Assembly (NCBI GenBank): GCA_019009955.1
Contig: CM032228.1
Span: 227,892,001 to 227,956,000, forward strand
DNA: 64,000 bases
Direction: 5' to 3'
Origin: Riptortus pedestris
Taxonomy: Eukaryota; Arthropoda; Insecta; Hemiptera; Alydidae
Made by a program: the position numbers and the translations under genes. The notes under the pieces were generated by a model. It worked only from the letters and a program-made list of their open reading frames with translations. It ran no database searches and was not told where the DNA came from. Positions 1 to 11,300 of this stretch are shown one piece after another (the stretch's first letter is position 1; each line of letters opens with the position of its first letter).

Positions 1-84
1 TGGATGGACATTAGAAAAATTTCGAAAATCGCGTCATGAGTACAACCTCAATAGCTGATTTCCCTTAAGGGAAATCTGCTAAAA
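1..84 (+). repeat. HINE-like element, 3' end of a copy
   Basis: Right end of the window's dominant repeat, entering from outside. It contains the palindrome GATTTCCCTTAAGGGAAATC and the terminal CTGCTAAAA. Confidence 0.8.
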
Positions 85-91
85 CAGGTCA

Positions 92-300
92 TGTTTTCAA
101 TTTTCAGCCTTCAGCAAACCCCCACTTCTGCTCACGTTACATATACAATTCTCTGTTATGTAATAAACCACATTATTCGAAGCTTAAATACCATAAATTA
201 TCAAGAGACCTTTATTATACGAGATAAATGCAAATATGTTAGCGTGACCCCCCCCCCTTTTAAGTTCTAGGACTACTAAAATTTGAATAACTCTTATTTT
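92..300 (-). repeat. HINE-like internal fragment
   Basis: Matches the complementary-orientation internal part seen at 61535-61710 (CAGCAAACC, TTATTATACGAGA, ACTACTAAAATTT blocks) and includes a C-run. It lacks both ends. Confidence 0.65.
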
Positions 301-519
301 ATTAATGAAACTTGTAATACAACTTGGATTATAACACACACGTAGCCATAACATAAACCACCAATTTGCGCAGGTATTCGCCATTAAATAACTTATATGT
401 TGGTCTGGTAACGTATATTGTTTATGTTCCTAGTACATCACTCTCGGCAGGTTATCTTGCGGTTACCTTTAGATCGTTTCGAGACACACGTTATTGCTGT
501 TATCAGGGCGCACCTCCGC

Positions 520-635
520 CACAAACTCATTACATAAAATTCTTAGTCCCATCCTGGCTAGAAAGGTTGTTAACCTGTAGATAACCCTTCCCGATTAGCC
601 ATAGTAGCACTAAGTGGAAGTTAATAAATAACGTT
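520..635 (+). repeat. tRNA-derived SINE, 5'-truncated
   Basis: Carries the SINE body (CCTGGCTAGAAAG, GTTAACCTGTAGATAACCC, AGTGGAAGTTAATAAATAA) without the tRNA-like head. Confidence 0.75.
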
Positions 636-1890
636 TTTTTAAAAAAAAAAATGCTTCTCTTTTCATTTTTATGGGTTTTGATCTCTTTCAAATCCTACCA
701 CGCTCGTCTTCCCATGAGCCACTAATCTACACAACAATCCAAAGAGGTCGAAAATCGGTTTAAACAGAAACTATGGACAAAGTTATTAAACTACACGAAG
801 TAAAACATTAAGTTCAACTGTATACAGATATTAAATATCACCTTAAATTGTTGGTTGGACTGATACAATTCTTTTTATTTCCAACCTTAACGAAATCTCT
901 TTTAAACAATTAAAATAATTTTAATATTTAAAAGAAATTAAGACTTCGCTAACCTCTATTAACAAATAGTTCATCAGTATTGGTTCCTGCATTGCGATAT
1001 CTGGTTGGTACCTGACGACGTGGTCTGTTAGACATGATGACGCAAATAAAAAAAAAAGTTCACTCAGAAGATCTTTTTGATAGCCACGTTTAATCAATAA
1101 CATTTTGTCTCCACACATATGTTTTTTGTTGTTGTTTTTTTTTTTGTGAGAGTGTTTGCTATAATCGAGATTCTTCATATAACATTTAAGTAAGAAAAGA
1201 AGTTTAGTGTGTATGATTGATACCTAAGTTCGTTTTGAAAATAATGTATCCTACCAAAGCACAAACATTGACAACAAGGATAAAGTAACATTTAAAAAAT
1301 ACAAGAAATATTCTAAATAAAAAAGGTGTGATATATTTATTCTAAAATGATTGATTCAAGCCGAACGAAATCTAAAGATGCATAGCCGCTTCTAACAACT
1401 CCGATTGGGCACGCAAGAGCTGCATGTATTATAATTGATTCTCTTGTAATTTTAATAGTTTATATTTATTTGGTAGCGCATATTTGCACACAACCAAATT
1501 ATGGAGATTAAAATGAATTTATATTTCTCAATCAAAACGAGAAACAAATCTGCCACTCCTGAGGGGTTTGTCAATCAGCCGGCCCCCAAATTACAAATAT
1601 GGTTCTACATTTTGAATCTGTGAAGTATAAAGATTTATGGGATACGGTTGTCAAACCTTTATTTTCACACATTTATAATCTTGACGGAGTAATTCAGTAT
1701 CATCAATACAATAGACATAATAATTGTGAATAGATGGGCAGAAGGTCATTAGCAAATAAAACTCTCTCCTCATTGCTACCTCCTTTATTCATAAACTAGA
1801 TATAGTACTCTTCTCATTTTTAGCTAAAGATTCTCAATGTCCATCGATCCTACCTAGGCGATGATGAAAATGAGGTTCGTTCAAAATTAT
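636..1890. other. no gene or recognised element
   Basis: AT-rich sequence with short A/T runs. I see no ORF with protein-family character and no copy of the repeats found elsewhere in the window. Confidence 0.5.
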
Positions 1891-1891
1891 A

Positions 1892-1958
<67 letters not shown>

Positions 1959-1968
1959 TATATATATG
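1891..1968. repeat. (TA)n microsatellite
   Basis: Near-perfect TA repeat with one GA interruption near its end. It abuts the MITE that starts at 1969. Confidence 0.95.
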
Positions 1969-2198
1969 TATGGTGTTGTTATTCTTTTTGGAGTTTTGGT
2001 CACTGTTGGTGAAAAAACTTAGTTTATGCCGATATTTCGAGAATCTTTATTTTCTCTTCTTCAGGGCAAGACTAAAGACCCTTAAAAACTATTACACATA
2101 ACTATTGCACTTACTAGGGTTATTGTAACCTCCACCAGAGGGTTTTAGTAACATTCACCAACATTGACCAAAACTCCAAAAAGAATAACAACACCATA
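1969..2198. mobile_element. MITE with long terminal inverted repeats
   Basis: About 45-bp arms (TATGGTGTTGTTATTC... and its complement at 2155-2198) differ at about one base and enclose a roughly 140-bp centre. The element is embedded in TA-rich DNA, consistent with a TA target. No coding capacity; superfamily not assigned. Confidence 0.8.
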
Positions 2199-2230
2199 TA
2201 CAAATATAACCTAGTCGAAAGCATCAACAC

Positions 2231-2234
<4 letters not shown>

Positions 2235-2286
<52 letters not shown>
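2235..2286. repeat. (TA)n microsatellite
   Basis: Uninterrupted TA repeat at the edge of a HINE-like fragment. It is the internal microsatellite of that element. Confidence 0.95.
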
Positions 2287-2290
<4 letters not shown>

Positions 2291-2804
2291 CTGCTACCGC
2301 TCTAGTCGGATGCAATTTTTGTCGTATCGTTACCAAACCCTACATATAAGCGCTTCACGTAAAATTAAAGCGCATGCTTCGTTAACGGCTGAAATCGGAT
2401 AGAGGGAGGCGGGGTGGTTTAGAGTGGGGAAATTCGATAATTCGAGATATCTCCGTTATTATAAGTCGGAACGAAAATTTGTTTAGGACCAATATTATTG
2501 AAATATTAAATACCTATAAATGTTGTCATATAGGAATATTAACCGAGGTATTTGGAATACATAGTTTTCACCCTTAAAACCCCCCACTCCTACTCATTTC
2601 ATATTATCAATAAGCTGTTGTATCATGCAGCACTTTATTCTAAGCTTAATTACCAAATATGTTTTTCATGAAAAATGTAATACCCGAGATTCGTCCAAAT
2701 TCGTTGTGCGATGGCGTCATGAATTTAGGTTTTCCGTTCTTGGCTCAAAAATGTATATTTGATCTAAACAATACTCGATATTTAACCGTTTCAGTAAGTT
2801 AATA
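2287..2804 (-). repeat. HINE-like partial copy
   Basis: Diverged minus-orientation copy: TTTGTCTGCTACCGCTCTAG, ATATCTCCGTTATTATA and a TCATATTATCAATAAGCTG segment, ending where the next copy begins. Confidence 0.7.
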
Positions 2805-2941
2805 TTAGCAGATTTCCCTTAGGGAAAATCAGCTATTGAGGTTGGACTCATGATGGGCTTTTCAAATAATTTCTTCAAATGTCCATAGATCCTGCCTAGG
2901 AGATGACGAAAATGAGGTCCGTTCAAAATTGTATATTTATT

Positions 2942-2984
<43 letters not shown>

Positions 2985-3637
2985 TGTTGCCGCTCTAGCG
3001 GTCGCATTTTTTGTTTGATCGTTACCAAACTCGATATTTAGTCGTTTTATGTATAAAGAAAGTTCGTTAATGGCTGAAATCGGACCAGTGGGAGGGGGGG
3101 GGGGGTTTAGACGAGAGGATTTTCGAAATATCTCCGTTACTATACGTCGGATCGAAAAATTGTGCAGAATCAATCTTATTGCAAATTAAATTTACTATAA
3201 ATATTGTTATATACATTTATTCTCTATCTTGAATATTAACCGAGATATTTGCATGTTTATGAAGTCTGTGGTCGGGTGTTGTTCGGGTTAGTTATACCTT
3301 TCTCGTAAGTCGGCTCTGGCTGAAGCTTCTAACCTTACCTGTAGTTTATAACCTTACCTAACCTTCTTTACTTTGTGAGATTTATGCAAATACGTTCTGT
3401 TCATCCGCCCCCCCTTCTTTAGTTCTTGGACTACTTATATTTGAGTTATTAAAATATAAATTATTCTTACAATTCAGAAGCCGTTTCAGTTGGGAGTTTA
3501 TTAATATTTACTGAAAGCTTTCTCATTACCGTTTGTATTTACTTATGGTGGTGTTGTGTTACCAGTATGCAGAGTTCTCTATTGCTAAACTTCACATAGG
3601 AAATCTGCTTAGTTTACGCAGCCCCTGCGTGACGGAC
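2805..3637 (-). mobile_element. HINE-like element, full-length copy
   Basis: Runs from the TTAGCAGATTTCCC palindrome end to ...CCTGCGTGACGGAC, with an internal TA microsatellite (about 2944-2981) and a G-run. No coding capacity. Confidence 0.85.
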
Positions 3638-3639
3638 TT

Positions 3640-3995
3640 TTTTATTAGCTGAAATAGGGCCTTTTTGAGGGTTTAAAGAAGAGGGAGGGGGTAATCGAAA
3701 ATCCCAAATATCATGGTTATTGATGAGTTGGATCGTAAACTGTTATGGAACCAAACTTATTGATTTTACTGATGGTCTACAATTGGTTTTCCATACATTT
3801 TTTATGTAAGTAAAGTATTAAGTGAGTTATTCATATTCTGATGTTTTTAGTCTTCAGTAACCCCCTCCCCCCCTCTCCCTTCTACTCATCGGTTTTTTAC
3901 ATAAAAATAGAGAATATCTGGTTAGATGAGGTCAATAGTGTCTTATAGCAACACTTGGGTAATCTGCTTAGTGTACGCAGCACCTGCGTGACGGA
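3640..3995 (-). repeat. HINE-like partial copy
   Basis: Diverged piece ending CTGCTTAGTGTACGCAG...GCGTGACGG. It lacks the palindromic 3' end. Third adjacent copy in the 2.2-4.0 kb cluster. Confidence 0.7.
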
Positions 3996-4210
3996 ATTTT
4001 GGTACTTAAGATTGGAATGTATTGGATTCGAGACATTCGCGTATTGATCGATTACTAAAAGTAGGGGTAAGGCTGAAAATTTTAAAATGCGAAAATCTCT
4101 TAATATTTAAGATAGAGAAACAGTGTGTAGAGAACAACATTAGAAAATATAGATATAATAGGTTCGTTATATACGATTTTGCAATAGGACTCAAGGGATA
4201 TTTTAAACTT

Positions 4211-4440
4211 CGGGGCTCAGGTTAGCCATGTGAGTTAAGGCGTTGACCTTAATCTCACATGATAACCTCGAGTGGCGAGTTCGATTCTCGCTTGGGCAAA
4301 GGAAATTATTTAGTGGCGGAATTCATTAAATAACATCCCGAGTCCCACCCTGGCTAGAAAAGGGTGGTAACCTGTAGATAACCCGTCCCAATTAGCCTAA
4401 GTTGCAAAAAGTGGGCGTCAATAAATAATAAATAAAAATA
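4211..4440 (+). repeat. tRNA-derived SINE, full-length
   Basis: Best preserved copy. The tRNA-like head has a box-A-like segment (TTAGCCATGTGAGTTAAGG) and a box-B-like GAGTTCGATTCTC. The body is CCCTGGCTAGAAAAGGGTGG then GGTAACCTGTAGATAACCC, and the tail is (AATA)n. Internal Pol III promoter is inferred from the boxes. At least ten further copies occur in the window. Confidence 0.85.
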
Positions 4441-4737
4441 AAAAAACTTTTCATTTCTTTTTCCCACTAAGTTCGTCCCCCAAGATTTTTATTTCTGCAA
4501 TTTATTATTCAAATATCAATACAGTTTTAGTCATTTTTCTTTTTATCCTTCTAGAAATCTTGCAGTCCAGTCCGGCTGATCCAAATATTTTTGTATAAAT
4601 ACAACTATTTAAGAAATTATTAATACTGGCAACATAAAAATAACCAACTATTTTCAGCCTAGATAACAGAAGCTCCTTGATTATGATGAAGAAGTTTACA
4701 AGAATATAGCAATTTAAAAAAGGCTGTTTATTTTTAA

Positions 4738-4813
4738 ATGGAATTGAAGGCACCAGAAAAACCAAATATGGCAGTTAATGAAAATATACAATCTATGGAA
4801 TACATTTTTCAAG
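4738..4813 (+). CDS. SLC9C1: SLC9C1-like exon 1 (start codon), tentative
   Basis: ATG at 4738 opens 25 codons (MELKAPEKPNMAVNENIQSM...) ending phase 1 at donor CAAG|GTAAAA, which is exactly the phase exon 2 requires. A short hydrophilic N-terminus before the first helix is normal for the family. No homology can be claimed for the peptide itself, and an internal Met (aa 11) could serve as start. A different 5' exon, inside or upstream of this window, remains possible. Confidence 0.5.
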
Positions 4814-7800
4814 GTAAAACATGTCTGCCGCCATTTAAAAAATGTCAAAAGATATTTCTTCTATTAAATTGCAATATTCACATGAATGGCTGGATTGGTC
4901 CCCGCTATCTGCACCCTAAGAGGAATATTTTAAAAAAAAAGTCATAGCTAGTAGTAGCTAAACATCATTAAAAATATATTGATCAACAAAGATATTAGTT
5001 TCAGAGTTGGTATTCTGGCAGGTGGAAGTGACTTCTAATGAAGGTAGGATGAAATAGTTGGCTATACTTCGACTATAACAATAAACAATTAATAGAAAGT
5101 CCATCACGCAGGGGCTGCGTAAAGTAATCAGATTTCCCGCGTGAAGTTTTAGAATATAGTAATTCCACGAGAGCCAAACAGTTACGGAAACCCACGACTA
5201 GGGCCAAAATTAGCCGATTGCATCCTCGTTCGTTACGTGCGCATAATATAAATGCAAATATCTAGGTTAATATTCAAGATAGAGAATACACGTACATAAC
5301 AATATTTATAGTAAATTTAAGTTTCAATAAGATTGATTCTATACAATTTTTCGATCCGATGCATAATAACGGAGATATTTCCAATTTTCGAAAATCCTCC
5401 CCCCTAACCCCCCTTCCCCTGGACCGATTTCAGTCGTTAACGAACTTGATCTTTCGTTTTACATAAAACGATTAAATATCGAGTTTGGCAATGATTAAAC
5501 ACCACCACCACAAAATGATTGCGACCGCTAGAGCGGTAACAGACGAATATAAATATAGTTTTGAACGGACCTCATTTTCGTCATCTCCTGGGTAGGATCG
5601 ATGGACATTTGAAGAAATTTTTCGAAACTCGCGTCATGAGTACGACCTCAATAGCTGATTTCCCTTAGGGGAAATCTGCTAAAAAAAAATTGGCCTGGCG
5701 ATCACAAGGCTTTAGTGTATTGCAATTAAATTTAGTCAATAAAATGTTTTGATGTACTTATTTAAAATGATTTTATACAAATGAAACATACGATATCCCT
5801 GTCCTAATAAAACTATATATTTGTCTGTTAACACTCTAGCGGTCGCAATTTTTGTTTAATCGTCACCAAACTCGGTATTTAATCGTTTTATGTAAAAAGG
5901 AAGATCAAGTTCGTTAACGGCTGAAATCGGACCAGTGGGAAGGGGGGGTTTAGAGGGGGATTTTTAAAAATTCAAAATATCTCCGTTATTATGCATCGGA
6001 TCGAAAAATTGTATAGAACCAAGCTTATTGCAAATTAAATTTACTATAAATATTGTTATATACATTTATTCCCTATCTTGAATATTAATACATACTAATA
6101 CACCTCTGCCTCCGCTGTACCTTTGGGTTTCCCCATACCAGCGGTCTCCATTTAATAAGAGATATAAAATTTTGAATACATAAATTGGGCCAGGTAACTT
6201 AGCCTAACTCACCGAGCACGGCTAAGCATTAAAGTGCAACAATTGGGAGATTTAGTTTAAGTCCGAAAAGTCCTAGGGGCACCCGCAGCTGCGACTCCTT
6301 TGCCTCTGTTCAAAGAAGTGGCAGCAAGAGCCTAAATACTAGCCTAAACTCACATAAAACTATACATATAATTTACATATAAATTCAATTTTACTTGTCT
6401 TTCAACAGCTCTTGGGCAAATGTCCTGACGGCTGAAAATCTATCATCGTCGTTTACAAACATGTCGTAGCTCTCAGGAGGCCAGTTCACATACGAGAAAG
6501 CACTCATTAGCCGAATACGCTTCGCGTTGAAACGCGGACATTGGAAGATCACGTGGTCAGCCGTATCCAACTCGCCACACGAGCACAATGGGGATTCCTT
6601 TCGTTTGAAGAAATGTAGTTGGTTATTAAAGTCCCCGTGACCACTGATAAGTTGGCTGGAGAAGAAATCTGGGACGTACCATGTCATCTTAGTTCTGGCC
6701 CTGACATCTGGGAAAAATTTGTAGGTCATCCTACCTTTGCTGGAGTTGGTCCAGCGACTCTGCCAACTGTCCCAGATGGTTTTCTCAATATGGTGGAGTG
6801 TTTTTTTAAGGTCCTGCTGCCCTATTGTGAAGATAGGCTCTCCTATCTTGTGAGGCAACCCCCTGACTGCTTGGTACATAGCGATCCGCTTTCCTACCTC
6901 CAGGTCTATCGGAAGCTGGCCAGCCCCACTCCTGCTCCATCTGCTGAGCTGATTTGTGAATCTGAGCCATCCAGGGCGTCACCCAAACACATACAAAACA
7001 ATTCATTCAAATCGGTACAGCCGTTTAGTTCAGTGACATATACACGTACAGTAGAATTATATATATAAAGATAATAACAATACGATTTTTTTTGTTCATT
7101 TTTTAAATTTGATTTTCTTTTTTTGTGCCTGTATTAAAAAATAAACTTAGTTATCATGCACAAATAAATGTTAGAGCAACACACACCTCCATTGTATGCA
7201 TTACACCCAATACTTGGTCGATATATTATTCACTCTCTAGCAACATGTTTTAAAGCTAAATATACTTTATATTTGTCATATCTGTTTCAGTATCAGATTT
7301 AAGGGACTCCTCGCAAAATATTACATTCCTATTGCTAATTCTGGGCGTCGGCATAGCTCTGAGGATGTTTTGCAACGCGATAAAGCGTCGATACTTCTAC
7401 TACCCGCTCGTGCTAATTATGGGCTTCAGTGGAGGACTGGCGTTCGGCCGCTATCAGTATCTTGACCACTATAGTTTCAGCGTTCTGCCAGAAGTCAATC
7501 CTAACATGTACCTTCTGCTATTCTTCCCCATTATGCTGTTCCACACTGCCTTCTCGATGGATTATCACGGCTTCGGCCACAGCACTCTTCAGGTAAATAA
7601 TATATACTGTGTATTTACTGTGGGAAAAAAAAAAAAGTCCGTCACGCAGGGGCTGCGTAAACTAAGCAGATTTCCCCTGTGAAGTTTTACAATAGAGAAA
7701 TCTGCATACTGGTAACACAATACCACCGTGATTAGATAATGAGAAATCTTTCAGTTAATTAAAATAAATACTCAACTGAAACGGCTTCTGAATTGTAAGA

Positions 7801-8301
7801 ATAATTTATATTTTAATAACTCAAATTTTAGTAGTCCAAGAACTAAAGAAGGGGGGGGGGGGGCGGATGAACAAAACGGATTTGCATAAATCTCACAAAG
7901 TAAGGAAGATAAGGTAAGGTTAAAAACGCCAGGTTAGAAGAAGCTTCCGCCTGAGCCGAGAAATGACGAAGATGGCCGACATAATCCGAACTATACCCCA
8001 CCACAGACTTCATAAAAATGCAAATATCTCGGTTAATATTCAAGATAGAGAATAAATGTATATAGCAATATTTATAGTAAATTAGATTTGCAATAAGATT
8101 GGTTCTGTAGAATTTTTCGATCCGATGCATAATAACGGAGATATTTTGAATTTTCGAAAACCCCCCCCCCTTTAAACCCTCCCTCCCTCTGGTCCGATTT
8201 CAGTCATTAACGAACTTAATCTGTCTTTTTACATAAAACGGTTAAATATCGAGTTTCGTAACGATCAAACAAAAATTGCGACCGCTAGAGCGTTAACAGA
8301 C

Positions 8302-8337
<36 letters not shown>

Positions 8338-11300
8338 ATATATGTGTTGTACTAGATAGGATCGATGGGCATTTGAAGAGGTTTTTCGCAAATCGCGTTG
8401 GGTACAACCTAAGTAGCTGATTACCCTTAAGGGAAATTTGCTAAAAGAGAGTATAATAAACCAGGGATGAGCAACACGTGGCCAGAAGGCCTCTTAACGG
8501 GCCGTTAACATCTTTAGGCGGTCCGCCAAGCATTTCTAAAATTGGATTTATTTTATCAACTTTCTCCCATCAATATATTGTCATAAAATTAATTATAATA
8601 AAATGGCAGTACATACTAAACCGAAACAATTTTCTGTGACAAGTTACTCACTTGTTGGCGACTTATTCAAACATGCAATACGAACGCGCCTAAGTTGTAT
8701 GGAAAAAGAACTGACCAGGTTGTATGGAAAAAACAGTGCCAAATTTCTCATTAAAAATTTCAAGTAAATTCGTCTTTCTGTTCTTTTCTTGTTTGTTTTT
8801 ATTTTGCATTAATATTTTATATGAAATCTTAACTTTTTTTAAACAAATTTATATTTGTTTTACTCTAATGTATATTATAAATAAAGTTTTGTAAATTATT
8901 TAGTGTTACTTTAAGTGCGGCCCGCCAAAAAATTTTCAAAATTTTAATTGGCCCGTTGATTAAAAAGGTTGCTCACCTCTGTGATAAACGATTGGGTTGG
9001 TTAAAGTGGTGACGATAATACTCGCGTGGTTTGGGGGGGGGGGGGGAGGTGCCCTGGCATCAACGGGCTACCGCCACGATCAATATATAAAATGTATATA
9101 ATGTCAAAAAAATGAAGAGCAACCAAGTTTTCAATTCATATATATGTATTTACTCTGCATTAGTGATAATTATAAAACATAAGTAGCATAATAATGATTT
9201 TAAAGAAATAAGACCTTTTGAAAAGCGTTGCCCGAAAAGTTTTGATAAGCCGCTGGATTAGTTTGTCAATGAGACATTAAAATTTGAACAATTGTTTCTT
9301 TTTTTAAATTAAATCCCGAAAGTCAGATCAGATACTCTCTTAATAAAATGCGTTGGAAAATCCAAATTGACTGGCAACACTGAGTGGTACTCCCGTGAAA
9401 GAACTTAACTTTTGGTTCAGCATAAATTTGTCATTATTAGTATTCAATTGAAATACTTCGAATGCACTTCTCAAAACTAGCCTCCTTCTTTAGGTTTCTT
9501 GTGAAAGTTCAAACTTTGCCAAGTGTTTAAGTTGCACCTCAGGTAAGATGCTGTCCTTTGACATCATTGGGTGAGGTCACTTTTGTATCACCACTCTCCA
9601 TTATTTAAAAATAAATAAATAAGTAGTAAAACTCCGTGCGTTCTCGGAATACGAATGATGCAAAGAAACATTTTTGGCGTATTATTGTACCTTTTAAGAT
9701 TTTTTTTTTCATAGCTTTGAATAAATCCAAATGAATGTTTGAAATTCAAACTCTTTACTGTGGACAAGTGTTCTTTAGACAAGGAGTTAAGAACTTAAAT
9801 ATTATTTGGTAAATAATTGAGATTCCCAAAGGAAATACTAAAATAGTTAATATTAGGTAAATATCTAATATTTATTTATTAGTTTCAGGATATTTTACGG
9901 CATCCTACTTAGAGTCTCATTATTCTAGATATTAATTCGAGGCTGTATGATGTAAAGTTGTAAGTGCGTACGATTTATTTATTTCAGGAAGTGGAATTGA
10001 AACACATAACACCATTAGGCTATAAAGCCACAAATTCATGTAATTTTGATTATTTTATCTCAACTGGAACTTACTGCCTTAGTGTTATAGAGGCTAATCG
10101 GGATGGGTTATCTACAAGTTACCAGTCTTTCCTTTCAGGATGAAACTCAGGATTTTATTTAGTGAGTTCGTAACTAAATAACTTTCTTTGCCTACAAGGG
10201 AATCGAACCCTGACTCTAGGTTTCTCAAGTTTATTAAGATCATCACCTTAACTGACATAGCTAATATGAGCTCCGATCATTATGAAGGTCCTTAGACAAT
10301 TATGTAGGCTGTAGTAAGTGATATTTTACTCGATTTTATTAATTGAGAATAATGTTGAAAAACTCTATACTGAATATTCTAGTTTTTGATAGTTTATAGT
10401 TTAAACCAGATTAATACGAATAGCCAGTTTTTACATGAAGTTTTAAAGTACCATCAATTTAATTGTGTGACCAAATACTCAAACATTTTAAAAGATAAAA
10501 CCACAATGCATTACAATATTTTAAGTGCAATGATTATTGTTAATTAATCGGTCTGCACTGATTTTTTTTTTTAATTTTCTTTTCTTTTTCAGGTTCTGTT
10601 TATTTCAGTCGTAGGTTTTCCTATTCAAGCTGCACTTTTAGCACTGATATTTGACCAGCTTCATGATAGTTGGGATTGGGAAGTTGCTATCACCTTCAGT
10701 ATTATTTGCTGCATAATTGAATCAGAACTAGTCTTTCAAGAACTTAATAAAACTCAGGGTAAAAGATGGAAAATTATTGTTGTTATATTGTAGTTGAAGA
10801 ATAAATATTTATTTTTTTAACTACTGCAATATAGAATTAAAACATTGACGGCATCATCACAAAACATATTTGAATATATCTCATCAAGTAAAGATCTGTT
10901 GAAAACAATATCGGATATTTAAGCTTGCAATAAGATGTTTCATGACTTATTTGCTTATTGATAAATATAACTAAAGTATAATTCTTCTGCACCTTTAAGA
11001 CTATTTTCAAAACTCTTCTGCATCACGTTCCAATGTTAAGATAAACTTTCATATTTAGTCTATTCTCTGAAACTTAATTAAGCATTAATACTTTATTTCA
11101 TTTCTCCCTCCCCCTCCACCTCGCTTTTTTGGTCCTTCAGTTCACCTGAGACCTATTTTTAGGTATTTGATATCTTGGGTTAAATTTTCATGTATGTCAT
11201 AAGGATATAGAACAAGTATCAAGGAAAAAGGTACATATAATGTAACTCAAGGAAAGGGTGAGAGTAATATAAAAAAAATCTCATGTCACACCACATGACC

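Noticed and set aside
2819..3173. Tyr-Ile repeat proteins (YIYIYI)
   Set aside because: Translation of TA microsatellites; not coding.
4211..4300. Possible tRNA gene (box A and box B present)
   Set aside because: Head of a SINE: the cloverleaf is incomplete and the same sequence recurs with a constant body and (AATA)n tail.
6619..7068. 149-codon plus-strand open frame
   Set aside because: It is the reverse shadow of the LINE ORF2 C-terminus, which carries the recognisable zinc knuckle on the minus strand.
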